Positions 9,019-18,146 are shown, counted from the stretch's first letter. The stretch is 64,000 nt of DNA from Ureibacillus thermophilus (GCF_042657185.1 NZ_JBHSNN010000012.1); one strand, 5' to 3'. The notes: generated by a model not told the origin, from the sequence alone. Program-made: numbers and translations.

Positions 9019-10536
9019 ATGGCATCATTCGTGCGGGGTACTTTTTTTCTTACAATTGTCATTTTTTTGTCAAAACTTATCGGCTTTATATATAGAATGC
9101 AATTTATGAGAGTGGCAGGCGAAGAAGTGGTCGGGGTTTATATGACTGCTTATCCTGCATACATTTTCTTCGTATCGGTTCTGCAGCTAGGCATTCCAAT
9201 CGCAGTAGCCAAAGTCGTTGCGGAACTCTATGCAAAACGTCAGCTAGGACAACTTCATACTGTGATGAAAACCGCCTCAAAATGGTCCATATTATCAATC
9301 ATTTTATTTACTCCTATATTAGTGTTGTTCATCCCATTTCTAGCAGAAACGCTCTTACATAACGAAGGAACAAAAATCACGTTATACATCGCTTTAGGTG
9401 CTGTTCCCATCATCGTATTCTCCGGTTTAATTCGCGGATTTTTGCAAGGAATTGCCATCATTTCAGCGACAGCTTGGTCCCAAATAATTGAACAATTAGT
9501 GCGGATTTTTTTAATTTCCTTTGCCTTGCCGTTTTTTGTCGTGCCGGACAACCCTGAATTGACAGCAGCCTATGCTATGGCGATCACAGCTATTGGGGAG
9601 TTTATTTCATTTATCTATTTGTACATCCATTATGTAACGAAAAAAAGAAAAATTAAAAAACCTTCTTCTTCCAAACCATATCCGGCAATGCCTTTGCTTC
9701 GCATCGCCGTTCCAAGTGCGGGGAGCAGACTATTCGGAACATTCACATGGTTTCTAGAACCCATCGTCTTTTTAAAAGCTTTAACAATCGCAGGACTCAC
9801 TGCCGCTGGTGCAACAACCCTCTACGGAATTATTTCAGGTGTTCATGTACCATTATTGCTTTTCCCTTCTTTCATTCCGAATGCATTGTCCATTGTGCTG
9901 ATTCCTGCTGTCAGCGATGCGGTGGCAAGAAGCAATAACCGTTTACTAAACGATCGCATAGGGGTGAGCCTGCGCCTATCATCCATTATCGGCGCCTATG
10001 CAGCAACTTATTTTTTCCTTCATGGGGATGAGTTGGCGATGCGGCTATTCCATCTGGAGGAAAACCGAGGATTTATGAAAATCCTAGCTCCGATTTTCTA
10101 TTTCTACTACATTCAAAGCCCTCTGCATTCTATTTTGCAAGCAATCGATGAAGCAAAGCCAGCCATGATGAACTCCATCTACGGCGGAATCGGAAAATTA
10201 TTTGTAATGTTTGTATTGGCTTCACAACCGTTCATTCAAGAATACGGGGCCATTATCGCCATTGGATTTGGGGTGCTGGTGACATCCTTCTTGCATATGG
10301 CGACTCTAAGAGGTCATAAAATGATTAGTTCCGGTTTTCGATTTTTTGCCATTCCGTATGTGGCTTTCATTATTACTTGTTTGATCCAAAGCGTGCTTTT
10401 ATCGAAAATGTCCTTTGGCTTTTGGGGAGACAGCGCCATAACCCTCATTGTTTTATCAATTTTATTGCTCGCAACTAATCAATTTAAGTGGAGCGATTTT
10501 CGATATTTACGCGCCATTTTTGTTCGTCGTTTTTAA
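9019..10536 (+). CDS. spoVB: Stage V sporulation protein B (MOP-superfamily flippase)
   Basis: A polytopic membrane protein of the MATE/MOP polysaccharide-transporter family. The family includes lipid II flippases, and SpoVB acts in spore cortex synthesis. The 505 residues are strongly hydrophobic with about 14 predicted segments, and the N-terminus SFVRGTFFLTIVIFLSKLIGF is typical. It starts at ATG 9019 behind GAGAAGGGA. It is one of the few plus-strand core genes here and converges on the DUF421 gene, overlapping its 3' end by 30 bases. Confidence 0.93.
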   Translation: MASFVRGTFFLTIVIFLSKLIGFIYRMQFMRVAGEEVVGVYMTAYPAYIFFVSVLQLGIPIAVAKVVAELYAKRQLGQLHTVMKTASKWSILSIILFTPILVLFIPFLAETLLHNEGTKITLYIALGAVPIIVFSGLIRGFLQGIAIISATAWSQIIEQLVRIFLISFALPFFVVPDNPELTAAYAMAITAIGEFISFIYLYIHYVTKKRKIKKPSSSKPYPAMPLLRIAVPSAGSRLFGTFTWFLEPIVFLKALTIAGLTAAGATTLYGIISGVHVPLLLFPSFIPNALSIVLIPAVSDAVARSNNRLLNDRIGVSLRLSSIIGAYAATYFFLHGDELAMRLFHLEENRGFMKILAPIFYFYYIQSPLHSILQAIDEAKPAMMNSIYGGIGKLFVMFVLASQPFIQEYGAIIAIGFGVLVTSFLHMATLRGHKMISSGFRFFAIPYVAFIITCLIQSVLLSKMSFGFWGDSAITLIVLSILLLATNQFKWSDFRYLRAIFVRRF

Positions 10537-11157
10537 TTGGACGTGCAAATCGTAATTTTCATAACAGCAATAAAAAATCTCTTCTGGCTTTTCATAGCCT
10601 TTCTTTTTTAAGTTTTCTAGCAGCCATTCTTTATCTTTATTAATAAATTTTAAATGGCGCTCCACAATATATCCATCGACAATGAGCGGGAACACAACCG
10701 GGTCATCGTCTTTTAAAAAAATCGATAGCTTCCCAGATGGCTCCAAAAAAGCAAATTGGATTTGCCGGACAGATGAAACCCCTTGTTCCCGCATTTGCTG
10801 AAACAAGTCATCCAAATTGTAGCGCTGCTTTCTCATTTCTTTTTGATTAATGACGCCGTTTTCCACAATTAATGAAGGGTCTCCGTCAATTAAATCGCGG
10901 AGTTTTTTGCTTTTTAATGCAAACATTGAATTTAAATATTGAATGCCTAATAAAATCAAAATTGGAAAAACATTCTCAAATATAGGTTTTTCTAACTCAT
11001 CTATGGAAAAAGCTACACACTCTGCAATGAGCACAAAAACGACTAAATCCATGATGCTCAATTCGCCGACTTCCCTTTTTCCCATCAGTCGAAACACGAT
11101 TAAAACAAGAAGATACAAAAAAACCGTTCGGAAAAAGATTTGCAAATATATCTCCAT
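10507..11157 (-). CDS. DUF421 (YetF/YrbG-like) membrane protein
   Basis: The 216-residue protein has three hydrophobic segments in the first 85 residues (starting MEIYLQIFFRTVFLYLLVLI), then the soluble DUF421 domain. Within that, GKREVGELSIMDLVVF and DGDPSLIVENGVINQKEMRK are characteristic blocks. The biochemical role of the family is not established; some members are linked to spores. A yrbG-like gene sits next to spoVB in B. subtilis too. ATG 11157 follows GGAAGGATG. Confidence 0.85.
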   Translation of the reverse strand: MEIYLQIFFRTVFLYLLVLIVFRLMGKREVGELSIMDLVVFVLIAECVAFSIDELEKPIFENVFPILILLGIQYLNSMFALKSKKLRDLIDGDPSLIVENGVINQKEMRKQRYNLDDLFQQMREQGVSSVRQIQFAFLEPSGKLSIFLKDDDPVVFPLIVDGYIVERHLKFINKDKEWLLENLKKKGYEKPEEIFYCCYENYDLHVQLKTTNKNGA

Positions 11158-11219
11158 ATGTTCACATCCTTCCTTTCCTATTGTTTGCCGGCTTCCCTAG
11201 AACTATGCAAAATAAAAAA

Positions 11220-11490
11220 AGAGGCTGGGACATAAACAAAAAATTAAAGGGGCAGTTGAAAGAGTTTTGATAAAAAATTGATATAACTAAAAATTGATTG
11301 GAGTGACGGGGCGACTCCTGCGACGAGCCCTCTCGAGACACCGCAGGAGCGAAGTAATGAGCTCCGAGGAGGCTCGAGCCGGGCCCGCGGAAAGCGTCCC
11401 CGGAACGGAAATCAATTTTAATAACATATCAAAAAAACATCATTTTCTCCTTGGAGAAAATGATGTTTTTTTAGATTTGTCCCAGCCTCT
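11220..11490. repeat. Composite intergenic repeat A, copy 1 (MITE-like)
   Basis: A 271-bp element bounded by perfect 13-bp inverted termini AGAGGCTGGGACA (11220-11232) and TGTCCCAGCCTCT (11478-11490). Inside is a GC-rich core at about 11300-11412 framed by ATTGATT/AATCAAT, in an AT-rich setting. A perfect hairpin with A- and T-runs (about 11434-11472) could terminate both strands. No target duplication is evident. Copies 2 and 3 lie at 27910 and about 51331. Open frames crossing it are not supported as genes. Confidence 0.85.
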
Positions 11491-11502
11491 ACTTCTTATA
11501 GG

Positions 11503-11640
11503 AATATTCCTTAAAAACTTTCCCTGCGGTGGTCACAAAACGCGCCTCCTCGTCGCAATTTATCTGAGGCAAAAACTCTATCTAAAGCCGCAAAGGGGGC
11601 GTCTTGAAATGATTTTTCAGACGCCCCCTTTCTTTTTACA
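11503..11640 (-). repeat. Hairpin repeat B, copy 1
   Basis: Reverse-complement homologue of 44676-44821. It carries a GGGGGCGTCT...AGACGCCCCC hairpin (about 11606-11632), then GCGGC, ATTGCGACGA and GAGGCGCGTT blocks in the same order. It abuts repeat A copy 1 and lies just downstream of the yajC stop codon, where the hairpin may end yajC transcription. Confidence 0.7.
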
Positions 11641-11656
11641 GTTTGTCCATATTCAA

Positions 11657-11917
11657 TTATTCGTTGATTACTCGTCCAATCGCTTGGCGTTCAAATTTTA
11701 GGCGCGTTTTTCCATCAACGAGAAGATAAACGACAGAATCTTCCAAAGAATCCACTTCTCCATGAAGTCCGCCGATTGTCACTACTTTATCTCCACGTTT
11801 TAAATTGTTTTGCATTTCTTGTGTCGCTTTTTGGCGTTTTTGAGCCGGGCGGATGATGATTAGCCACATTGCCACAAACATAATAATGATTGGTAATAAA
11901 CTATATAATGTTTCCAC
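11657..11917 (-). CDS. yajC: Preprotein translocase subunit YajC
   Basis: A small inner-membrane partner of SecDF. The 86-residue protein has one N-terminal membrane segment (LLPIIIMFVAMWLIIIRPAQ), immediately followed by the family signature RPAQKRQK and a short cytoplasmic domain with GDKVVTIGGLHGEV. A GTG at 11917, 7 bases behind AAAGGGGAG, is the best start; a further upstream GTG at 11944 has no ribosome-binding site. It sits downstream of tgt as in Bacillus. Confidence 0.93.
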   Translation of the reverse strand: METLYSLLPIIIMFVAMWLIIIRPAQKRQKATQEMQNNLKRGDKVVTIGGLHGEVDSLEDSVVYLLVDGKTRLKFERQAIGRVINE

Positions 11918-12036
11918 CTTTTGACTCCCCTTTCTGATTCTCACTTCATAAGTATAGTATAAAATTATAGTAAAAATCGATGGATTTTCTAATTTATTTA
12001 AAAAAATCCCATTTTTTAATCTTTCATCATTTTACA

Positions 12037-13182
12037 TTAAAAATTCTTTGCATCCGGTTTATTAAAGCCGTATTGCTCGAAAAATTCATCGCGGAAGTCA
12101 AGCAATCGATCTTCTCGAATAGCCTGTCTCACTTTTTCCATCAATCGCAACAAGAAATAGAGGTTGTGGTAAGTTGTTAATCTCATACCGAAAATTTCGC
12201 CTGTCCGAATGAGATGGCGAACGTAAGCCCGAGAATAATTTCTGCAAGCATAGCAGTCGCAGTTTGGATCAAGTGGGCCAAAATCTCGCGCATATTGGGC
12301 ATTTTTAATGACAAGACGGCCTTGGGATGTCATAAGGGTGCCGTTTCGGGCAATTCTTGTCGGCAATACGCAATCGAACATATCAATTCCTCGAATCGCC
12401 CCTTCAATCAACGCATCCGGCGAACCGACGCCCATTAAATAGCGAGGCTTATCTTTAGGCAAAAGCGGTGTTGTGAATTCCAACACTCGGTACATAACCT
12501 CTTTTGGCTCCCCAACGGATAAACCGCCGACTGCATAACCTGGGAAATCCAATTCCACAAGAGCTTCCGCAGAGCGTTTTCTCAAATCTTCAAATTCGCC
12601 CCCTTGAACGATGCCAAACAGCCCTTGCTCTTCTGGACGCTTGTGGGCTTCTTTGCATCGTTTTGCCCAGCGCGTCGTCCGGTCAACGCTTCTTAGCATA
12701 TATTCATAAGTGGCTGGATATGGAGGGCATTCATCAAAGGCCATAATGATGTCTGCTCCTAAATCGTTTTGAATTTCGATGGATTTTTCAGGGCTCAAGA
12801 AAAGTTTATCTCCATTTAAATGGTTGCGGAAATAAACCCCTTCTTCTTCAATTTTTCGAAGATCGCTTAAAGAAAATACTTGGAATCCGCCAGAGTCTGT
12901 TAAAATCGGCCGATCCCAACTCATAAATTTATGCAATCCGCCCGCTTCTTTTACAATATCATTACCGGGTCTAAGCCATAAATGATACGTATTGGATAAA
13001 ATAATGCCTGCCCCAATTTCTTTTAATTCTTCAGGCGACATCGTTTTGACGGTTGCTTGGGTTCCAACCGGCATGAATGCAGGAGTTTCAAAAGATCCAT
13101 GAGGTGTATGGACAATCCCAAGTCTTGCCCCGGATTGTTTACAAGTTTTGATATGTTCATATCGAATAGCTGGTTGTGTCAT
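12037..13182 (-). CDS. tgt: Queuine/preQ1 tRNA-guanine transglycosylase
   Basis: Exchanges guanine-34 of GUN-anticodon tRNAs for preQ1 in queuosine synthesis. The 381-residue TIM-barrel protein carries the catalytic aspartate in TDSGGFQVFSL (D96). A second active-site aspartate lies in FDCVLPTRIARNG, GVGSPD is present, and the zinc site CDCYACRNYSRAYVRHL is near the C-terminus. It starts at ATG 13182 behind GAGAGGAA. It follows queA by 51 bases, so two consecutive queuosine steps are coded together. Confidence 0.97.
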   Translation of the reverse strand: MTQPAIRYEHIKTCKQSGARLGIVHTPHGSFETPAFMPVGTQATVKTMSPEELKEIGAGIILSNTYHLWLRPGNDIVKEAGGLHKFMSWDRPILTDSGGFQVFSLSDLRKIEEEGVYFRNHLNGDKLFLSPEKSIEIQNDLGADIIMAFDECPPYPATYEYMLRSVDRTTRWAKRCKEAHKRPEEQGLFGIVQGGEFEDLRKRSAEALVELDFPGYAVGGLSVGEPKEVMYRVLEFTTPLLPKDKPRYLMGVGSPDALIEGAIRGIDMFDCVLPTRIARNGTLMTSQGRLVIKNAQYARDFGPLDPNCDCYACRNYSRAYVRHLIRTGEIFGMRLTTYHNLYFLLRLMEKVRQAIREDRLLDFRDEFFEQYGFNKPDAKNF

Positions 13183-13233
13183 AAAAAATTCCTCTCTTCA
13201 TCTAAAGTATAAACAGTACTTCGATTAATGGAG

Positions 13234-14271
13234 TTACCGTTTTGGGCGAATAAACATCGCATCTCCAAAACTAAAGAAACGATATCGTTCCTTAATCGCT
13301 TCTTCATATGCATAGAAAATCGTTTCTTTTCCGGCTAAAGCACTCACAAGCATCACAAGGGTTGATTTTGGTAAATGGAAATTTGTAACAAGTCCGTCAA
13401 TGCATTTAAACTCATAGCCGGGATAAATGAAAATATCCGTCCAACCTTGTTCTGCTTTAATTTTCCCATCATATTTGGAAGCGACGGTTTCAAGGGTTCT
13501 TGTGGAAGTAGTGCCAACAGCAATGACTTTGCCGCCGTTTGCTTTCACTCTGTTAAGGGTTTCCGCAGCACTTTCGCTAATGCTGTAAAACTCTGAATGC
13601 ATCTTATGCTCTTCAATGGTATCGCTTGTAACAGGGCGGAAGGTGCCGAGCCCTACATGAAGGGTAATAAAGACAATTTCCACCCCTTTATTTCGAATTT
13701 GTTCAAGAAGTTCTTCCGTAAAATGAAGACCCGCAGTTGGCGCGGCTGCTGAACCGATTTCTTTTGCATACACCGTTTGATAGCGTTCCTTATCTTCCAA
13801 TTTTTCATGGATATATGGCGGAAGCGGCATTTCTCCCAGCTCGTCCAACACTTCATAAAAAATGCCGTCATAATGGAACTCAAAAATGCGTCCGCCGTGC
13901 TCAAGGATATCCTTGCATGTTGCTGTCATCCGGCCATCCCCAAAGGTGATTTTTGTACCTATTTTTACCCTTTTAGCCGGTTTGACTAATGTTTCCCATC
14001 GGTTATTATCCAATTGTTTTAATAGCAAAACTTCCACATGGGCTCCCGTTTCTTCTTTTATCCCAAATAGCCGCGCAGGCATTACGCGGGTATCATTCAA
14101 CACAAGGCAATCGCCCGGATTGAGTTCTTCTACAATATGGGAAAATTGATGGTGTTCAATCTCCTTTGTATAAGGAGTCACAACAAGAAGTCTGCTTGCA
14201 GCTCGATCTTTTAATGGTATTTGAGCAATTAATTCTTCTGGCAAGTCAAAATCAAATTCTTCTATTTTCAT
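13234..14271 (-). CDS. queA: S-adenosylmethionine:tRNA ribosyltransferase-isomerase QueA
   Basis: Transfers and isomerises the ribosyl group of SAM onto preQ1-tRNA to give epoxyqueuosine. The 345-residue length and the opening MKIEEFDFDLPEELIAQIPL are typical. Characteristic blocks include LNDTRVMPARLFG, SAAAPTAGLHFT and the C-terminal FGDAMFI. It starts at ATG 14271 behind AAAGGAAG, 14 bases after ruvB stops, in a ruvA-ruvB-queA-tgt-yajC run. Confidence 0.97.
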   Translation of the reverse strand: MKIEEFDFDLPEELIAQIPLKDRAASRLLVVTPYTKEIEHHQFSHIVEELNPGDCLVLNDTRVMPARLFGIKEETGAHVEVLLLKQLDNNRWETLVKPAKRVKIGTKITFGDGRMTATCKDILEHGGRIFEFHYDGIFYEVLDELGEMPLPPYIHEKLEDKERYQTVYAKEIGSAAAPTAGLHFTEELLEQIRNKGVEIVFITLHVGLGTFRPVTSDTIEEHKMHSEFYSISESAAETLNRVKANGGKVIAVGTTSTRTLETVASKYDGKIKAEQGWTDIFIYPGYEFKCIDGLVTNFHLPKSTLVMLVSALAGKETIFYAYEEAIKERYRFFSFGDAMFIRPKR

Positions 14272-14285
14272 ACTAAAACTTCCTT

Positions 14286-15287
14286 TTACTTAGTTTCATG
14301 ATAAGTATAACCAAGATGTTCAAAAGCTAATTTCGTCGCCACTCTACCTCTAGGGGTGCGCTGAATCAATCCGATTTGCATCAGATAGGGTTCATATACA
14401 TCCTCAATGGTGATGCGTTCTTCCCCTATGGATGCAGCCAGTGTATCGAGGCCAACCGGTCCCCCATTAAATTGAACAATCATGCTTTTCAGTAATTTAT
14501 GGTCAATTTGGTCAAGTCCAAAACGGTCCACTTGGAGCAATTCCAAAGCCTGTTTGGCAATATCTAAAGAAATAGTTCCGTCCCCAATGACTTGAGCATA
14601 ATCTCTCACCCGTTTCAGCAAGCGGTTGGCGATTCGCGGAGTCCCTCGGGAACGTCTTGCAATTTCCTCTGCTGCTTTGTCATCAATATCCACTTCAAAC
14701 AGTTTACTGCTTCTTTTCACAATTTCAACTAAAGATTGCTGGTCATAATAATCAAGCCTTAATAACACGCCAAAGCGGTCCCTTAATGGGGCAGATAAAG
14801 AGCCTACCCTTGTGGTTGCTCCCACCAGTGTAAAAGGCGGCAAGTCTAATCGGATGGAACGGGCTTCCGGACCTTTGCCGACGACGATATCAAGGCAATA
14901 ATCTTCCATCGCCGGATAAAGCACTTCTTCTATTGCCCGGGAAAGTCTATGAATTTCGTCAATAAAGAGGACATCTCCAGGCTCCAAAGAATTGACAATG
15001 GCTGCCAAATCCCCTGGGCGTTCAATGGCCGGACCGCTAGTTAAACGGATATTTACTCCCAATTCATTGGCAATAACATTAGCTAATGTGGTTTTCCCCA
15101 GTCCAGGAGGGCCGTAAAGCAGCACATGGTCCAGTGATTCTTGCCGCATTTTTGCAGCTTCAATAAAAATCTTTAAATTATCTTTTACTTGCTGTTGTCC
15201 AATATATTGAGACAAACGTTGAGGTCTGAGGGAAAGTTCAATTTGTTGATCCGATTCATTAGCTTCGCTTGAAACGATTCGATCCAC
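14286..15287 (-). CDS. ruvB: Holliday junction branch-migration ATPase RuvB
   Basis: The hexameric AAA+ motor of the RuvAB complex. In the 333 residues, Walker A is GPPGLGKTTLA, Walker B is LFIDEIHRL, the sensor block is GATTRVGSLSAPLRDRFG, and a C-terminal winged helix contains GLIQRTPRGRVAT. The start is a GTG at 15287 with AGGAGGG just upstream. It follows ruvA by 15 bases. Confidence 0.97.
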   Translation of the reverse strand: MDRIVSSEANESDQQIELSLRPQRLSQYIGQQQVKDNLKIFIEAAKMRQESLDHVLLYGPPGLGKTTLANVIANELGVNIRLTSGPAIERPGDLAAIVNSLEPGDVLFIDEIHRLSRAIEEVLYPAMEDYCLDIVVGKGPEARSIRLDLPPFTLVGATTRVGSLSAPLRDRFGVLLRLDYYDQQSLVEIVKRSSKLFEVDIDDKAAEEIARRSRGTPRIANRLLKRVRDYAQVIGDGTISLDIAKQALELLQVDRFGLDQIDHKLLKSMIVQFNGGPVGLDTLAASIGEERITIEDVYEPYLMQIGLIQRTPRGRVATKLAFEHLGYTYHETK

Positions 15288-15302
15288 TTGCCGCCCTCCT
15301 TA

Positions 15303-15923
15303 TCATTTCGTATTTAACAACAGTTTTAATGCATATTTCATGTAGCTTTCAGTTGATTGCAACTCTTCATTAGCTTTTAAATCCGGCACGATTTTCGCCA
15401 ATTCTTTTTCGGAATAGCCGAGAGCCTTAAGCGCCAATATCGCCTCATCCAACTCTTGTTGATGGAAATTTCCTCCAAACAGCGGCAGTTCATCTTGGGC
15501 GCTAGGAAGTTCCACATGCTCAAGTAAAGAACCAAGCTTCCCTTTTAAATCAAGAATCATTTGCCTTGCTGTTTTCTTTCCTACTCCAGGAAATTTTACT
15601 AAAAAGCCTTCATCTTCCATTTCGATAGCTGCAATCACCTGCGATGGATTTCCGCTTGCTAAGATGGATAAGGCGCTTTTTGGCCCGATGCCGGAAACTT
15701 GAATCAGCTTTCTAAACAACTCTCTTTGTTCCAACGTTTTGAAACCAAACAGCTGTTGGGCATCTTCCCTGACATGCATATGTATAAAGACTTTTTGATT
15801 TTTAGGATTGATTCGAAATGCATATGGATTTGGCGTCATGACCATATAGCCAATTCCGCTTTGCTCCAACACGATGTATTCAGGGGTGATTCTCGTCACC
15901 TGTCCAATGATATAATCATACAT
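15303..15923 (-). CDS. ruvA: Holliday junction DNA-binding protein RuvA
   Basis: A tetrameric junction-binding partner that loads RuvB. The 206 residues comprise an OB-fold (opening MYDYIIGQVTRI), a helix-hairpin-helix region with VSGIGPKSAL and FPGVGKKTARQMILDLK, and a C-terminal RuvB-contact domain (ALKALGYSEKEL). ATG 15923 is preferred to ATG 15929 because it leaves proper spacing to GAGGA. Confidence 0.97.
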   Translation of the reverse strand: MYDYIIGQVTRITPEYIVLEQSGIGYMVMTPNPYAFRINPKNQKVFIHMHVREDAQQLFGFKTLEQRELFRKLIQVSGIGPKSALSILASGNPSQVIAAIEMEDEGFLVKFPGVGKKTARQMILDLKGKLGSLLEHVELPSAQDELPLFGGNFHQQELDEAILALKALGYSEKELAKIVPDLKANEELQSTESYMKYALKLLLNTK

Positions 15924-15970
15924 TTCCATTCCTCACATTCATCGTGTTTTATAGTAAAACACTTTTATAG

Positions 15971-16005
15971 AAAACAAAAGAAAGACCGTCCTATGATGAC
16001 GGTCA
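15971..16005 (-). terminator. Terminator after the kinase-like gene
   Basis: A 7-bp GACCGTC/GACGGTC stem (15984-15990, 15998-16004) with a T-rich tail on the minus strand. It lies between the safA-kinase unit and ruvA. Confidence 0.75.
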
Positions 16006-16046
16006 CTTATTTTCTATTCCACTCTATATTATCATAATCTTCATCT

Positions 16047-16907
16047 TTATCCTACTTCAAACATTTCCTGAATTTTTTCCGTTGCAACCATTAATTCAGG
16101 CCAATGCCTTAACGCATTTTCTGTAAACGGCATTATATAGTCTAAGAAAGCATCTCTTTCATAATCTCCTAAATGTAAAACATACTGCCATTCTCTTAGT
16201 AATTCATTGGGATATTGCAAATAATGCAATTTTGATAGACAAATATCTCGTAAATATTTATTTTCTCGTAATAAAGTTTCAAGATTATAATCTAAATTCG
16301 GAAGCGCCCGGTGCATCCATAAAATCATTTCTTCCGCCGCATCTCCAACAACCGCCAAATCAAAATCAATCAATTTCATTCCATCTTTGGTGATTAAAAA
16401 ATTATGATGAACTACATCGCCATGGAGCAATGTCAATTTTTTTGGAGTCGGTCCAGGATTTTGCTGAATCTTTTTTAAAGCTTTGTTTGCGTATAGAACA
16501 ATATCATAATAATGGTGGCTCAAATATTTAACCAGCTCATTTTCTTGAAATAAAAATCGTTCAAGCCTTGCATTCCATTTTTGAATGAGTTTATGTTTTG
16601 GAATAACAGGATAATGACTCCACTCAATATGTTTATTTGTTTCATGGAGAGCTTTTAAAATTTTGACCGCTTTCTTCCGATGGGTTTCTTTCCCAAAATC
16701 CGCGCTGTAGCTGTTCTTTTGCCAGCTTTGCACAATTACATTGGGCTCTCTTGATTTTTTTAAAGGAATGGTATAGGGAAATCGAAGTTGTTCCAATTGT
16801 TCATGAATCAGCGCAACTTTTTCGAAAACGTGCATTTGGTCATATTTTTTGATGAACAGTGTTTCATCCCCTGCATGTTGCTTCCATATATTATTTTTGA
16901 TTTGCAT
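16047..16907 (-). CDS. APH/CotS-like kinase-family protein, spore-associated by context
   Basis: The 286-residue protein belongs to the aminoglycoside-phosphotransferase/choline-kinase fold. It has the catalytic loop HGDVVHHNF (HxDxxxxN) and the metal-binding IDFD near residue 185. The N-lobe is shorter and poorly conserved. Its ATG follows the safA stop codon directly with no convincing ribosome-binding site, so translation is probably coupled to safA. Bacillus spore-coat kinases of the CotS/YsxE/YtaA group share this fold. A spore role is inference from position; the substrate is unknown and I would not call it an antibiotic-resistance enzyme. Confidence 0.7.
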   Translation of the reverse strand: MQIKNNIWKQHAGDETLFIKKYDQMHVFEKVALIHEQLEQLRFPYTIPLKKSREPNVIVQSWQKNSYSADFGKETHRKKAVKILKALHETNKHIEWSHYPVIPKHKLIQKWNARLERFLFQENELVKYLSHHYYDIVLYANKALKKIQQNPGPTPKKLTLLHGDVVHHNFLITKDGMKLIDFDLAVVGDAAEEMILWMHRALPNLDYNLETLLRENKYLRDICLSKLHYLQYPNELLREWQYVLHLGDYERDAFLDYIMPFTENALRHWPELMVATEKIQEMFEVG

Positions 16908-18146
16908 TTAGTATGACCACGGTTTAAATTGTGGTGCACAAGGATCCATGCTCATTGGATTATATTGCTGTTGATATTGCTCCATTTGCGGATATGTTGG
17001 TTGTGGATAGAATGGGTACATTGGTGAATAATATCCTTGTTCCATTGGAGGATATTGTGGGTATTGGTAATAATCATAAGCAGGCAATGTTGTTGCTTGC
17101 TCAAATTCTTTTGAAGCGTCTTGTTGATCTTTTGATTGTACATAACCTTGGCTGATTGTTTTTACATCTTCCGCATCTTCTTTTGTAGTGGAGTCAAACA
17201 GCCAATCTGTATTATCTTGAGCTTCTCCATGAAGAGCATCTAATTGCGGCGGAACATATCCATATCCATCATACATTCCCAACTGAGGTTGTTGAGCGTA
17301 TTCTTGAGCTGAATAAGGCATCATTTGAGAAACATCATATCCTTGAGGCATCATCGGATATGGCATTGCTGAGTAATCCGGGCATGGTGGCAGCATTTGC
17401 GGCCCTGGAAAATATGGTTGAACGTAATCATGCATTTGGTGATGTCTTCCTCTGCAGCCACAGTCCTCTACTTTGTGCTGCATGCCGTGACAAGGATGTA
17501 CCGGCTGCGGCATACATGGGATATAAATTGGCTGCGGCACAGGAACATATTCAACATGAGTTTGAGGTACAGGAACATATTCCACTTCTTTTTCGACCAC
17601 CTTTTCTTTTTCTTCTTTCTTTTCTTCCTTCACTGCTTGCGGCGCTGGTTGTGGAATTTCGATAAAAATTGGCTGCGGCATCACAGGCTGCGGGATTGGC
17701 ATAATTTGCGGCTGCATCATTTGGCGTTGAATACTAAATTGCGGATGAATATCAAAATGAAATTCATTTTTTTCCTGGGAGTGGAGTTGTTGAACAGGTG
17801 TTGGAGCAATTGGCGGGATAGATGGGATCGGTGGAATTGGCGGCATTTTCAACTCTGCTTTTTTCTCCATCTTTTCGATTGGCTTTTCTTTTGTCGGAGT
17901 CTCCACTTTCATTTCCTTAGGCGGCGTTTCAATTGCTTTTGCTTTATCTGGCATTTCTTTAGGAGCTGCCTTTTGTTTTGGTACAGCAAAATCATCTGGT
18001 AAAATAATCTCCATGCCAGGTACAATATAATCCGGATTAGCTAAATGAGAATTGAGTCTTTTTAACTCCACAAAATCAATTCCATATTGTTTGGCAATTT
18101 TCCAAAGAGTGTCTCCCTTTTGTACAATATGTGTTCGCACAAACAT
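16908..18146 (-). CDS. safA: Spore morphogenetic protein SafA
   Basis: Organises the inner spore coat and binds the cortex and SpoVID. The 412-residue protein has an N-terminal LysM domain at 5-50 (HIVQKGDTLWKIAKQYGI ... VPGMEIILP). A lysine/proline/glutamate-rich linker follows. A long low-complexity region rich in Pro, Gln, Met, Tyr and His contains a small cysteine/histidine cluster (DCGCRGRHHQ). This architecture and its placement near ruvAB and niaR match safA. Low complexity makes the C-terminal part weakly conserved. Cotranscription with the downstream kinase gene is likely. Confidence 0.88.
   Translation of the reverse strand: MFVRTHIVQKGDTLWKIAKQYGIDFVELKRLNSHLANPDYIVPGMEIILPDDFAVPKQKAAPKEMPDKAKAIETPPKEMKVETPTKEKPIEKMEKKAELKMPPIPPIPSIPPIAPTPVQQLHSQEKNEFHFDIHPQFSIQRQMMQPQIMPIPQPVMPQPIFIEIPQPAPQAVKEEKKEEKEKVVEKEVEYVPVPQTHVEYVPVPQPIYIPCMPQPVHPCHGMQHKVEDCGCRGRHHQMHDYVQPYFPGPQMLPPCPDYSAMPYPMMPQGYDVSQMMPYSAQEYAQQPQLGMYDGYGYVPPQLDALHGEAQDNTDWLFDSTTKEDAEDVKTISQGYVQSKDQQDASKEFEQATTLPAYDYYQYPQYPPMEQGYYSPMYPFYPQPTYPQMEQYQQQYNPMSMDPCAPQFKPWSY

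Noticed and set aside
11294..11701. A 135-codon plus-strand frame across repeat A and repeat B
   Set aside because: It lies wholly within non-coding repeats and recurs only in repeat copies; no ribosome-binding site or protein-like composition.
16047..16907. Aminoglycoside-resistance phosphotransferase
   Set aside because: Only the kinase-fold motifs match; context beside safA points to a spore-related kinase family rather than resistance.
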